Shown here: positions 18,209-26,789 of the stretch, one piece after another
Layout of the letters: each line of letters starts with the position of its first letter
Position numbering within the stretch: position 1 is the first letter of the stretch
Assembly (NCBI RefSeq): GCF_900141815.1
Contig: NZ_FQYR01000005.1
Location: forward strand, 372,001 to 436,000
Length of the DNA stretch: 64,000 nucleotides
From: Rubritalea squalenifaciens DSM 18772
Lineage (GTDB): Bacteria > Verrucomicrobiota > Verrucomicrobiia > Verrucomicrobiales > Akkermansiaceae
Direction of reading: 5' to 3'
Position numbers and translations under genes: made by a program
The notes under the pieces: model-generated
Told to the model about the DNA's origin: nothing
Database searches by the model: none
Seen by the model: only the letters and a program-made list of their open reading frames with translations

Positions 18209-18958
18209 ATGAGCGAAGAAAATAAAGACGAAAAATCTCAACCAGTGAGGAAGACTTCCGCAGTACCTCTTCGTAAGGAGACTGTACGAGTGACTTTGAA
18301 GTCCAGCCCATCATCTGCAACTGGTCCACAGCCTACAACTCCGGCTGCTCCATCAGATGCTGCGCCAACTCCTCCGAAGCCGCCGGCACCATCCGCGCCG
18401 AAGCCTCCGTCACCGCCAAAGAGCCCAGATCTTCCAGACGTGACATCCGCCGTCCCTCTCAAGCAGGAGACCATGCGTGTGACTCTCAAGGCAGAAGATG
18501 CAGCGGAAGCGAAGAAAGATGGTCCAGCAGCTCCTCCGGCTCCAGCGCCAACAATTCCACTCGGTGGTGGAGTAGGTGCACCTAAGCCGCCTGCAGCAGC
18601 TCCAACCGTAAAGCTTAATACTGGTTCTGCTCCTACAGGCCCAGCGACTGTGCCTCTTGCAACTCAGCCACTTTCCAAGCCAGGTTCCAGCCAGCCTCTT
18701 CCTAAGGCTACTGTCCAGCTTGAGCAGACTCAGCAGCTTTCAGATGACGGACCTAGTGCTACACAAGCACCAACTATCCAGACAGTTGTTGATGAAGAGT
18801 CATCAGCAGGTCGTGGTGGGAATGCAGCAGCAGGTTTGGCTGTCGCAGCCTTCCTCGTTTCACTTTTCGTGCTCTTTGCCCAGTTCCAGCAGGCCAAGGT
18901 CTGGATGGACTCTAAGTACAACGGTGAATTCGGATCACTGTTCTCTGGCGACGAGTAA
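18209..18958 (+). CDS. Proline-rich membrane protein with a repeated VPLxxETxRVTL motif (249 aa)
   Basis: The protein is low-complexity Pro/Ala/Ser/Lys-rich for about 200 residues, then has one membrane helix (about 205-228, AAAGLAVAAFLVSLFVLFAQF) and a short tail. A motif appears twice: TSAVPLRKETVRVTLK near residue 17 and TSAVPLKQETMRVTLK near 79. Similar motifs occur in hypothetical proteins of this phylum. The N-terminal part is probably cytoplasmic and disordered, a docking or scaffold region on the inner membrane. The AAGG before the ATG leaves almost no spacing. A 27-codon membrane-peptide gene follows. Confidence 0.72.
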   Translation: MSEENKDEKSQPVRKTSAVPLRKETVRVTLKSSPSSATGPQPTTPAAPSDAAPTPPKPPAPSAPKPPSPPKSPDLPDVTSAVPLKQETMRVTLKAEDAAEAKKDGPAAPPAPAPTIPLGGGVGAPKPPAAAPTVKLNTGSAPTGPATVPLATQPLSKPGSSQPLPKATVQLEQTQQLSDDGPSATQAPTIQTVVDEESSAGRGGNAAAGLAVAAFLVSLFVLFAQFQQAKVWMDSKYNGEFGSLFSGDE

Positions 18959-18982
18959 AACTAACTGAAAGGATTATAGATT

Positions 18983-19066
18983 ATGTTACTACCAATTATT
19001 CTCGTAGTTCTCGCTGGTGGAGTACTTGCCATTGCTATCACATCTGGCAACCAAAGCGTGAAGTAA
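18983..19066 (+). CDS. 27-residue single-helix membrane peptide
   Basis: This ORF reads MLLPIILVVLAGGVLAIAIT followed by SGNQSVK and a TAA stop. It is one hydrophobic helix with a short polar tail, preceded at a suitable distance by AAAGGA (18968-18973). It starts 24 bases after the proline-rich protein and before a hairpin. The good ribosome binding site, clean helix and operon position make it a credible small protein, possibly a partner of the upstream membrane protein. Confidence 0.55.
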   Translation: MLLPIILVVLAGGVLAIAITSGNQSVK

Positions 19067-19094
19067 TCGGAGTCACGAAGACCGATTTTTAATC

Positions 19095-19130
19095 AGAGCC
19101 GCCGAGTGTAAAAAAGCACACGGCGGCTCT
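19095..19130 (+). terminator. Hairpin upstream of trxA, possible terminator of the proline-rich protein operon
   Basis: AGAGCCGCCG (19095-19104) pairs with CGGCGGCTCT (19121-19130), with extra GTGT/ACAC pairing inside. No T run follows directly, so it may be a weak terminator or a transcript-end stabiliser. TTGACG at 19130-19135 overlaps its end and could be a -35 element for trxA. Confidence 0.45.
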
Positions 19131-19163
19131 TGACGTTTTAGAGAGGCGCGGCATATTCCGATC

Positions 19164-19481
19164 ATGGCACTTGAATTGAACGAAGCAAATTTCGAAGCAG
19201 AGGTACTCCAGTCAGATAAACCTGTTCTGGTAGATTTTTGGGCAGAGTGGTGTGGTCCATGTAAGATGATCGCTCCAGTGATTGATGAGCTCGCAAACGA
19301 CGTTGGTGATGCCGCTAAAGTAGGTAAGGTTGAGGTAGATAATGCCCGCGACCTTGCAGCCAAGTACGGTGTTCGCTCTATTCCATTCCTCCTGTTCTTT
19401 AAGGATGGGGAAGTGAAGGATCAAATCGTTGGTGCAAACGTCACCAAAGAGTCTCTCAAGGAGAAGCTTCTCTCCCTCTAG
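19164..19481 (+). CDS. trxA: Thioredoxin
   Basis: A 105-residue single-domain thioredoxin with the active site W29-C30-G-P-C33 in FWAEWCGPCKMIAP and the cis-proline segment VRSIPFLLFF near residue 73. It is a cytoplasmic dithiol reductant. Codon use is strongly biased, as expected for an abundant protein. It is bracketed by a hairpin and a strong terminator, so it is probably monocistronic. No clear Shine-Dalgarno precedes the ATG. Confidence 0.97.
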   Translation: MALELNEANFEAEVLQSDKPVLVDFWAEWCGPCKMIAPVIDELANDVGDAAKVGKVEVDNARDLAAKYGVRSIPFLLFFKDGEVKDQIVGANVTKESLKEKLLSL

Positions 19482-19506
19482 TTTGATTGTTCAATAGACT
19501 TATTTT

Positions 19507-19540
19507 ATGCCTCAGGGATTCCCTGGGGCATTTTATTTTT
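19507..19540 (+). terminator. Rho-independent terminator of trxA
   Basis: The 11-bp stem ATGCCTCAGGG/CCCTGGGGCAT (19507-19517 with 19521-19531, including one G-T wobble) is followed by TTTTATTTTT. Confidence 0.85.
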
Positions 19541-19598
19541 AGGAGCCTAAGAGAAGTTCATCTGTAAGATAGATCGTCCAATTAAGGTAATAATAGTC

Positions 19599-20381
19599 AT
19601 GAGAAATAGCTGTGCGAAAATGCTCGGTTTGATTCCAATTTTACTGAGTTTATCCATTGGGGGAGTTCACGCGGAAGAAGGCGTGGCTGTCACCCAGAAT
19701 TCGGCGATAGAGCCCAAGCAGAAACTGGAGAATGATTTCTATGACTGGCACCAGCGGCACAAAGCCGTGCTTGAGCTGGTGAAGAAAAAGCAAAAGGTAG
19801 ACCTGGTTTTCATAGGGGACTCAGTCACGCATATGTTTGGTGGTGAGCCCAAATCCTCTGTCGCCATTGGTCATAAGGTCTGGAGCCAGTATTACGGCCA
19901 ACGCAATGCCATTAATCTGGGCTTTGGCTGGGATCGGACCCAGAATGTCCTATGGAGAATTCAGAATGGTGAGCTGGAAGGGATACACCCAAAGGTCGTT
20001 GTTCTGATGATTGGTACCAACAACCTCACTGGTACGAAGAATGCGAGGGCAAATACGCCGGAGGAGATTGTCGAGGCGATTCATTTGATCTGTGAAACGA
20101 TACACGACCAGCTACCTGACAGCAAGGTGCTGCTTTTGAGTGTCCTGCCCAGGAAGAATCCCAAGCATCTGGAGCCTATTCGGGAGATTAATAAGCTGCT
20201 GTCTGAATTGCCTGAACGAGATTACCGGACGTTTTTGGACATGAGTTCAGAGTTCGCGGATCAGAACGGACACTTCGGTGACAAACTCAGACGGGATGAC
20301 GTGCACCCAAACCAGGCAGGCTATGAAGTCTGGGCCAAGACTATGGAGCCTGTCTTGGAGAGGCTCTACAAGGCCGAGTAG
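19599..20381 (+). CDS. Secreted SGNH/GDSL-family hydrolase (260 aa)
   Basis: A signal peptide (about 1-25) precedes an SGNH fold. Block I is VFIGDSVTHMF with Ser75 as nucleophile, block III is VLMIGTNNLTG near residue 134, and block V is DDVHPNQAGYEVW near 235 with the Asp/His pair. The arrangement resembles platelet-activating-factor acetylhydrolase-like and carbohydrate-esterase SGNH proteins common in polysaccharide degraders. The substrate, perhaps an acetylated glycan, is inferred. It converges on the LamG gene with 7 bases between stops. Confidence 0.88.
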   Translation: MRNSCAKMLGLIPILLSLSIGGVHAEEGVAVTQNSAIEPKQKLENDFYDWHQRHKAVLELVKKKQKVDLVFIGDSVTHMFGGEPKSSVAIGHKVWSQYYGQRNAINLGFGWDRTQNVLWRIQNGELEGIHPKVVVLMIGTNNLTGTKNARANTPEEIVEAIHLICETIHDQLPDSKVLLLSVLPRKNPKHLEPIREINKLLSELPERDYRTFLDMSSEFADQNGHFGDKLRRDDVHPNQAGYEVWAKTMEPVLERLYKAE

Positions 20382-20388
20382 AGTGGAC

Positions 20389-21138
20389 TTACCTTCTGCG
20401 TCTGAGGAGCAGGGCAATACTACTCAGGCTGAATAAAAGGGATGTCGAGGGTTCAGGAATTAATTCAGGGCCTTCGGCTAGCAGGCTATCTATGCTCACG
20501 TCGTCGTCAGTATAGATTTTGACATTGGCCATATCCATCCTGAAGAGGCTATCAGTGTTGCGGTTTGCACCGAGCCGGAAATATTGAAGGCCTCCGGGAC
20601 TACCCGCTACAGAGCTGGCAAGGTTGGCTGTACCCGCGCCTTGCTCGGTAATGTAGAGTTCAAGGTCTGTAGAGGTTTTACGGACTACGAAATGATACCA
20701 GCTGTCCGTATTCAGAGCTGCTGCACTGGTGGATGTAGAGGCACCTGTACCAGCGACACGGATGTCACCACCGCTGCTGTCCAATTGCCATGAGAAGCTT
20801 GCGGCTGAAGAAATGTTATTGGAGAAAATTCCTTGGAAGCTGCCTTGGGTCCAGTCATCTGTCTTTATCCAGAGTGATACCGTGAAGGTGGGTGAACCTC
20901 CAGGGCCTAGCGTCTCAAGATAGGCCTCATTGGTTCCATCATTTCCAGGGAAAAGTGCGCTGCCGTCAGGGTTTGTCGTGACGGCCCCAGAACCGTCGAA
21001 AAACTCACTAAGGGTGTAGTTTCCGTCTACTTCGTTATCGAGCAGATTTCCGTCAGCAAAATCGTAATGAGCAACCAAGGCTGCTTGAGAAGTGCTTATC
21101 AGTAGAGCGGGATAGATGTATTTGAGAAAGAAGGGCAT
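20389..21138 (-). CDS. LamG-like protein with PEP-CTERM sorting signal
   Basis: The ATG at 21138 begins a good signal peptide (MPFFLKYIYPALLISTSQA); the longer frame to 21186 would need TTG. The body is a concanavalin A/LamG-like beta sandwich (AHYDFADGNLLDN, then FTVSLWIKTDDW and WYHFVVRK). The C-terminus is a classic PEP-CTERM signal: IPEPSTSLLF, a hydrophobic helix, then RRRR. Proteins of this kind are exported and processed by an exosortase, often together with exopolysaccharide. The exosortase is not in the window. The ligand is unknown, possibly glycan. Confidence 0.86.
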   Translation of the reverse strand: MPFFLKYIYPALLISTSQAALVAHYDFADGNLLDNEVDGNYTLSEFFDGSGAVTTNPDGSALFPGNDGTNEAYLETLGPGGSPTFTVSLWIKTDDWTQGSFQGIFSNNISSAASFSWQLDSSGGDIRVAGTGASTSTSAAALNTDSWYHFVVRKTSTDLELYITEQGAGTANLASSVAGSPGGLQYFRLGANRNTDSLFRMDMANVKIYTDDDVSIDSLLAEGPELIPEPSTSLLFSLSSIALLLRRRR

Positions 21139-21396
21139 AATAAAAAAACTACTCAATAATGTAACATGTTGGTATTTATTCTTCAATAGAGAGTTTTAGC
21201 CGCTGGATCCGCATGTGGCGGAGATGATGGTGTTGCATTTCTTCCCGAGAACGGACCGAGTCTCCGAGGTATTTTATCGCATGGGATAACGATTAATCTT
21301 GCCTCGCAGGTGGGGTAGCATTACTAGTAGCCCAGCTCTGACAGGGGATTTCAGTGACTAGACCACTTGAATGATCTTGTAAGAGAATCTAAAAAT

Positions 21397-21478
21397 GCCG
21401 AGGTGGCGGAACTGGTAGACGCGCCTGACTTAGGATCAGGTATCTTCGGATGTGCAGGTTCGATTCCTGTCCTCGGTA
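21397..21478 (+). tRNA. tRNA-Leu (anticodon UAG)
   Basis: The acceptor GCCGAGG (21397-21403) pairs with CCTCGGT (21471-21477), with A as discriminator. The anticodon stem CCTGA/TCAGG encloses the loop CTTAGGA, giving anticodon TAG. A type II variable arm and a T arm with TTCGATT are present. CCA is not encoded. The gene is 82 nt, compact for a leucine tRNA. No repeat or integrase suggesting an attachment site is seen nearby. Confidence 0.95.
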
Positions 21479-21506
21479 CTTTAATAACCCCATTGCTTTT
21501 AGTTTG

Positions 21507-21710
21507 ATGAATATTGATGCCCTTAAGCAACAGCTCATGGATCGGTTCGGCTTGGATGAAGCCGCAGCTACTCAGGCCATTGAAATGGTCCTCGGTTTCG
21601 TAAAAGAGAAGTTGCCCGAAAACTTGCAAGGAACTGTTGATGCTATATCCAAAGGTGACACGCCTGACTTGGGTGGAGTCGTGGATGGGCTCAAGGGTTT
21701 CTTCCAGTAG
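21507..21710 (+). CDS. Small helical protein (67 aa)
   Basis: The ATG at 21507 begins 28 bases after the tRNA. The frame continues upstream into the tRNA but this cannot be coding. The product is acidic and amphipathic with a DALKQQLMDRFGLDEAAATQAIE start and a KGDTPDLGGVVDGLKGFF end, probably a small helical bundle without a membrane segment. It resembles short conserved proteins of unknown function in this phylum. Start and composition look genuine, but function is unknown. Confidence 0.65.
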   Translation: MNIDALKQQLMDRFGLDEAAATQAIEMVLGFVKEKLPENLQGTVDAISKGDTPDLGGVVDGLKGFFQ

Positions 21711-21931
21711 ATTCTGCAAAGATTTGTAAAGTCGCTTTGCTGAGTGGCGTCTATTAAACAGGAAAGCCCGCATCATATAGACTGCGAGCTTCCGGAGTTG
21801 ATGAGATTTTACCACTTGGGGGGTGGACCGGATTACCGTGGCTGACTATCTAGTAGGGGTTTTCAAGCCAGCCAAAATGTAGGCTATCGTGATCGGGCTA
21901 GGTTTGCAAGGATAGAGATTTTGTCAGCTGT

Positions 21932-23143
21932 TTATGATGAGCTTGTTGTGTTGATCTCGCACAGGTCAATTGCGCGAGGTGCATCAGGGCATCCCTTTTT
22001 GCATTCGAGCACCAGAAACTGGCGGCCCATCATAGATGGGTGCGTGAGGGTTTGGAATTGGCGGATGAACTTTTGCTGCTTCTCCCAGGGGAGTTGTTCC
22101 AATCCCTGTAGCCAGCAGCTACCGTGACGAGTCAGGTAGCTGGCTTGAGGGGAGAAATCCGTGATGCCCAATCCAGCTTCTCTGAAGGCTAAGGCCAGCT
22201 GGGTAAAGTCTACATGAGCTGTGATATCTAGCCTGCCTGGCTCAATTAGGGGATCTTCACCTGCCTGGTGCTTGAAGTATGTCCGCAGTGTTCCTGTAGT
22301 ACGGTGCTCGTCGTAATAGGCACTTCGGCTGTAACCGTAGTCAATGGTGATCACTAGACCTGTCTCGAGTATGCCAGCTACGGAATGGCAGAATTCCGCC
22401 AGACGTGGGCGATATTCCGTGGTGTAGCCCTCGCAGAGCTCTGGAGGAAGCTTTTGGGTGAATTGTTGAAGCTCGGTGTCTAGCTCGGCCGATTCAGTGT
22501 ATGCGAATCCTTCTTCGTCGTTTGTGACCAGGAGTTCATGCCATTGCGCTTGATATTTTCTCACCAGCCTCACTGGCATGGCGTCTATAAGCTCATTACT
22601 GAGTGCAATGCCCGAGAGGGCCTGCTCGGATAGCTCCGCAGGGTCATTGTAGTGACTGAGAAGCTGGGAGAAGCTTTGCAGCTTATCAGCTTGGAGCTTT
22701 GCCATGACGGGCAGATGCTCGCAGATGTGATAGCGGACGGAGGCGAATAATTCCGGAAATGAGTCCCTGAGCTCGCTGAGGATGTCCAAGGCGAGCTGGC
22801 CGTCGTTCGCTGCCAGCTCCACCAGGTGAAATGAAGAGGGGCTACCACACTCCGTCCAGTAGTTGTAGATACGGTGAGCCAGAATGGTGCCGAATGTTTT
22901 GCCGATGCTGACACTGGTGATGAAGTCGCCTTCCTTGCCGATATTCTGTTTGCCTCTGGTGTAGTAGCCAAGAGAATCGTGGTACAGGGCTAGCTCCATG
23001 TAGCGTGCGAAAGAAATCGGACCGCGTTCACGTATCTCATTCTGAATGAGAGAATGTAACGCGGGGGTTGCCTCCGTGCCATAATGGGGGTAAGGATAAC
23101 TGCCAACAGGACCGGCACAGTCTCGGGAATCATTCATACTCAT
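21932..23143 (-). CDS. SAM-dependent methyltransferase, MidA/NDUFAF7 (DUF185) family
   Basis: The sequence has the family N-terminus GPISFARYMELALYHDSLGYYTRG, then FITSVSIGKTFGTILAHRI and a SAM-binding VELAANDGQLALDIL. LSNELIDAMPVRLV and a late VITIDYGYSRSAYY complete the pattern. MidA/NDUFAF7 in mitochondria methylates an arginine of complex I; the bacterial substrate is uncertain. I place the start at the ATG ending at 23143 (MSMNDSRD); an ATG at 23137 or an upstream codon at 23203 are alternatives. Its start overlaps the start codon of the divergent PBP gene. Confidence 0.88.
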   Translation of the reverse strand: MSMNDSRDCAGPVGSYPYPHYGTEATPALHSLIQNEIRERGPISFARYMELALYHDSLGYYTRGKQNIGKEGDFITSVSIGKTFGTILAHRIYNYWTECGSPSSFHLVELAANDGQLALDILSELRDSFPELFASVRYHICEHLPVMAKLQADKLQSFSQLLSHYNDPAELSEQALSGIALSNELIDAMPVRLVRKYQAQWHELLVTNDEEGFAYTESAELDTELQQFTQKLPPELCEGYTTEYRPRLAEFCHSVAGILETGLVITIDYGYSRSAYYDEHRTTGTLRTYFKHQAGEDPLIEPGRLDITAHVDFTQLALAFREAGLGITDFSPQASYLTRHGSCWLQGLEQLPWEKQQKFIRQFQTLTHPSMMGRQFLVLECKKGCPDAPRAIDLCEINTTSSS

Positions 23144-25574
23144 GGGTCGCAAAAAGTTTAACTCACGCAGAAAGGTGCGCAAGAAGGCAATCTTCAAGCG
23201 CAAATGGTTTATCTTTCTTGCGTCTTTGTGCTTGGTGGGCTGTTTGGTAGCCTATCTTGGGTATTCCATCGGTACCAAGCCATATCGTGACCGGGCGGAA
23301 ACTTACGATCTATCCAAGATCAATGAGATTGAGTTGCCCAGCATGATTTATGACCGTAACCAGCGGGAACTGGGGCGTATTTTCGTGGAAAACCGTCATG
23401 CGATCGGAATTGAGCAGATTCCCCAAAAAATGATCGATGCTCTGGTTGCTGGTGAGGATTCACGCTTTTTCGAGCACAATGGTGTGGATTACATGGGGAT
23501 TGGACGTGCGGCCTATTTGAACTTTAAGTCAGGCAGTGAGGATTCCGGTGCAAGTACACTGACTCAGCAGCTGGCTCGTAATGCATTTCACTTAAAGGAG
23601 GAGGCTATCGAAAAAGGAGAGAGTGCCTATGAGCGAAAGCTGGTGGAAATATTCCTCTCTTTCCGGATCGAAGAGCGCTACTCGAAGCATGAGATTCTAG
23701 AGTTTTATCTCAACAGGGTGGCTTTTGGTAATGGCTACTATGGAGTACGCTCCGCAGCTCTGGGCTATTTTGGAAAGGAGCCGAAAGATCTGGAAACTCA
23801 GGAGTGTGCCTCACTCGTTGGCTGTATCAAGAACCCCTCTGTGTTCTCCCCTTCGCGGAGTAAGAAAAATAACAAGAAAGCCAGAGATCACGTCATTAGA
23901 CGTATGGCGATTGAGGGCATGATTTCTGAAATGGAGAGGGACCGTCTAGTGGCTTTGCCTATCGAGCTCAACCCTCGGCCGATTCAGCGAGGAACTTCCC
24001 ATCTCTACGACCGCGTGGCGGAGATTGTGAACAAGCATGTGGATCCTGATGAGCTCGCCAAAGGTGGTTTCCGGGTGTTTACATCGATCGATATTGAGGT
24101 TCAGGAAGCCTTGGAGAGCAAGCTGCGAGAGCAACTTAGCAAGGCTGAGCAGCACTCAGGATACAAGCATCCGAAATACCGCGATTACCGAATGACCGAT
24201 ACCAGCAAGCCTAAGTATCTCCAAGGGGCTGCTCTCATGATCGACAATACCAATGGTCAGGTAATTGCTTATGTGGGGGGGCGCGATTTTGTTCATTCTC
24301 AATACGATTTCATTGAGTCAGGAAGTAAGCCTTTGGGTACCGCTTTCTTCCCTGTGATCTACTCTTCCGCGCTGGAGACTGGTTTCAACCCTGCTTCTCG
24401 CCTGTTGGACGAGGCCATGGATAACAGACAGGTGATGATCGATGGAATGGAGGGCATTCTTGGAGAATGGGGCGGCGAAGTTATGGATCCTATCTACGAG
24501 GGAGATATCTCACTGCGTAGAGGCTTGGCTGCGAGCAAGATTGCTGCGACTGTTCGCCTTGGCCGTCTAGTTGGCCTGGATAAGGTGAAAGAGATGGCTA
24601 CACGGATGGGGTTGAAAATGCCGGACGGTGAACTTCTGACACGTGTTCTTCTTGGTTCCGAGTCTGTCTCTCTCTCTCAGTTAGTACGTTCCTATTCAGC
24701 GTTTGCCGGAGGAGGTGAAGCTCCCAAGCAAATGGTCTGGGTGACCAGGATTGAGGATGCCAATGGCTCAGTGGTTTATGAAGCTCCCCAGGAAAGTTCG
24801 TTCAACAAGGTTCTACATCCTGCCACGGCCTACTTGATGCAGTCTATGCTTCAAGAGGTACTCAAAACTGGCAGTGGTCAGGGAGCACTGGATCAACTTG
24901 AGGGTATGCATGTAGCAGGCAAGACAGGTACAACCAGTGACTTCGCTGACAACTGGTTTGTGGGTTTCAATAGCCGGGTTACCTGCGGGGTTTGGGCCGG
25001 CTTCTGGGACGGTTCACGTGAGGCAATTTATCCAGCGGCTTTCAGTAGAGATACTGTGATGCCTGTCTGGGAGAGTGCGATGAGCAAATTAAAAGGAGAT
25101 CTCAGAGGTTCCTCCTTCAGTAAGCCTGAGGACGTCGTCGAAGTTTCCATTTGTAAAGTCTCCGGTCTCAAGGCGACGCGTGATTGTGAAGAGTACGAGC
25201 ACGATGTGATTACTGGGAAGCAAAAGACGATCAGTACTGCAGTCAATGAGGTGTTCTATGTGCGCAACCAGCCACGTGGTTACTGTGATCAGCATGGTAG
25301 TGGCATTTATGATGTGAATCCGGAGGCTTTTTCACTAGATGAGGGGATCAAGCCGGAGGATATCGTCAGTGTGATTCCTATTAAGCCAACCGCACCCACT
25401 TTATTGGGGGAGGATCCTTATGGTTCTGAGCAGCCATCATTTGTCCCTCTGGATTTAACCACGGAAACTGAAACCAGAGGGCTTGGAGCAGTGAATCTGG
25501 ATCAGCTCAATCAGGAGGATTTGGCTGCCGCTATCAAAATAGCGAGACCTGGCCGTGCCGAAATCAAGGATTGA
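23142..25574 (+). CDS. Class A penicillin-binding protein with intact GT51 but degenerate transpeptidase domain (810 aa)
   Basis: A basic cytoplasmic N-terminus and one membrane anchor (about 23-43) precede a GT51 glycosyltransferase with all motifs: EDSRFFEHNGVDYMG (catalytic Glu105), GASTLTQQLARN and RKLVEIFLSFRIEERYSK with LNRVAFGNGYYGV. This domain polymerises lipid II. The transpeptidase domain keeps the fold and KTGTT (594-598), but the SxxK position reads T400-A-F-F403, replacing both catalytic Ser and Lys, and SxN reads S465-K-I467. Glycan polymerisation is therefore likely and cross-linking unlikely. A 200-residue tail with Cys residues and an acidic end follows. I could not find a frameshift that would restore the motifs. 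Confidence 0.92.
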   Translation: MGRKKFNSRRKVRKKAIFKRKWFIFLASLCLVGCLVAYLGYSIGTKPYRDRAETYDLSKINEIELPSMIYDRNQRELGRIFVENRHAIGIEQIPQKMIDALVAGEDSRFFEHNGVDYMGIGRAAYLNFKSGSEDSGASTLTQQLARNAFHLKEEAIEKGESAYERKLVEIFLSFRIEERYSKHEILEFYLNRVAFGNGYYGVRSAALGYFGKEPKDLETQECASLVGCIKNPSVFSPSRSKKNNKKARDHVIRRMAIEGMISEMERDRLVALPIELNPRPIQRGTSHLYDRVAEIVNKHVDPDELAKGGFRVFTSIDIEVQEALESKLREQLSKAEQHSGYKHPKYRDYRMTDTSKPKYLQGAALMIDNTNGQVIAYVGGRDFVHSQYDFIESGSKPLGTAFFPVIYSSALETGFNPASRLLDEAMDNRQVMIDGMEGILGEWGGEVMDPIYEGDISLRRGLAASKIAATVRLGRLVGLDKVKEMATRMGLKMPDGELLTRVLLGSESVSLSQLVRSYSAFAGGGEAPKQMVWVTRIEDANGSVVYEAPQESSFNKVLHPATAYLMQSMLQEVLKTGSGQGALDQLEGMHVAGKTGTTSDFADNWFVGFNSRVTCGVWAGFWDGSREAIYPAAFSRDTVMPVWESAMSKLKGDLRGSSFSKPEDVVEVSICKVSGLKATRDCEEYEHDVITGKQKTISTAVNEVFYVRNQPRGYCDQHGSGIYDVNPEAFSLDEGIKPEDIVSVIPIKPTAPTLLGEDPYGSEQPSFVPLDLTTETETRGLGAVNLDQLNQEDLAAAIKIARPGRAEIKD

Positions 25575-25644
25575 TCGGATAGATATCGTGAAATTTTTTA
25601 TTGGTGGCTTGCCTATTGAAGAGGCTGGTCATTAACTTTGGGGT

Positions 25645-26787
25645 GTGACAAATGATCAGCAAAATAAAGCAGAGCTTGGAGGCTACATCTGTCCTTCCTG
25701 CAGGCTTGTTTTTTCAGCCCACTCCAGCCAGCTAGGAGAGCAGGTGCAGTGCCCTGGCTGTAAGCATTTGTTGATAGTGCCGCTCAAAGGCGAGGAGGAG
25801 CAAGTCCTCTACCCGCGCAAGTCGAGATCTCACCCCCATGCCAGCGCAGCTCATTCAGGTGGGGAGGCCCATCAAGGTAGGGCTGACCGCCGTAAACCTG
25901 ACTGGGATAGAGACGTCACACAGGCGCACAGCGAGCATTCTAGTGAGCACCACAGCCTGCCATGGGTTTGGATTGTTCCTGCTGGAATCATTGGTTTGGG
26001 GGCGTTTAGTGCTCTCCTCATGATGATCTTTAATTCCTCTCCTGTAGAGCCACCTGCAGAACGTGATGCTTCAGTAGCTGCTGTTCCGGACTATGCCGGT
26101 CAGCAACAAGAGCCTGAGGTCAAGAAGGTATCCGATGTCTACGAGCCGATGGAACATGATGATTTGCTCAAAGACTCAATTACCAAGTTCTTTGCAGCTG
26201 AGAGCATCGAGGATTTAAAAGGCGTTGTTAGGAGGACAAAAGGAATTGATGAGCGAATGAAGCTCTACTATTCCACACGCCCATTTAATAAAAAGAAATT
26301 TAAGTCTTTAGTGAGCTCGGCAGCTCTGCTGGATGATCCGAGTAAGATTGAATACTCAGTGAGACTCACAGACTATACCACCAAAGACGGTGTTGCTCAG
26401 ATGGTAGATGGCAAGATCTACATCGACTGGGAAAGTGCCGTGGCATACTCCGAGAAGCCATGGAAGACCATTGCTGCCGAAAAATCTACCACGCCCGTCC
26501 TTGTTCGCGCGATCAGTCGCCCCAGTAGCTACTACAATCTTGGTTTTCAGGATGATAAGTGGTCGGCCTTTGAACTGACTTCACCAGTCGAGGATGCCTC
26601 CTTCGTAGGCTATGTGCCTAAGAACGGTGTGATGTACCACAGGCTCAACCCCATTGGTGGGAGTGGAACACTATTTGTGGTATTAAAAATCAAGTATCCT
26701 GAGGATGCGATAAGTACAGATCAAGTGATCATTGATGAAATCATTGATACCAAATGGGTGATCGAAGAGCTTGAACCCCAGAAATAA
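25645..26787 (+). CDS. Zinc-ribbon membrane protein of unknown function (380 aa)
   Basis: The start is GTG at 25645. An N-terminal zinc ribbon has Cys16/Cys19 (CPSC) and Cys36/Cys39 (CPGC), followed by a His/Ser-rich linker, one membrane helix (about 113-133, WIVPAGIIGLGAFSALLMMIF) and an external alpha/beta domain of 240 residues. This layout is frequent in exported-domain proteins of Verrucomicrobia and Planctomycetes. The ribbon suggests a cytoplasmic interaction site. It ends 2 bases before the next gene, so it is probably co-transcribed with it. Confidence 0.75.
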   Translation: MTNDQQNKAELGGYICPSCRLVFSAHSSQLGEQVQCPGCKHLLIVPLKGEEEQVLYPRKSRSHPHASAAHSGGEAHQGRADRRKPDWDRDVTQAHSEHSSEHHSLPWVWIVPAGIIGLGAFSALLMMIFNSSPVEPPAERDASVAAVPDYAGQQQEPEVKKVSDVYEPMEHDDLLKDSITKFFAAESIEDLKGVVRRTKGIDERMKLYYSTRPFNKKKFKSLVSSAALLDDPSKIEYSVRLTDYTTKDGVAQMVDGKIYIDWESAVAYSEKPWKTIAAEKSTTPVLVRAISRPSSYYNLGFQDDKWSAFELTSPVEDASFVGYVPKNGVMYHRLNPIGGSGTLFVVLKIKYPEDAISTDQVIIDEIIDTKWVIEELEPQK

Positions 26788-26789
26788 TC

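Noticed and set aside
21397-21506. tRNA-Leu as an integration site of a mobile element
   Set aside because: No integrase, no repeated tRNA 3' end and no change in gene style are seen downstream.
23142-25574. Sequencing frameshift as the cause of the missing SxxK motif in the PBP
   Set aside because: The reading frame is continuous and flanking residues align well on both sides of T400-AFF, so substitution fits better than a frame error.
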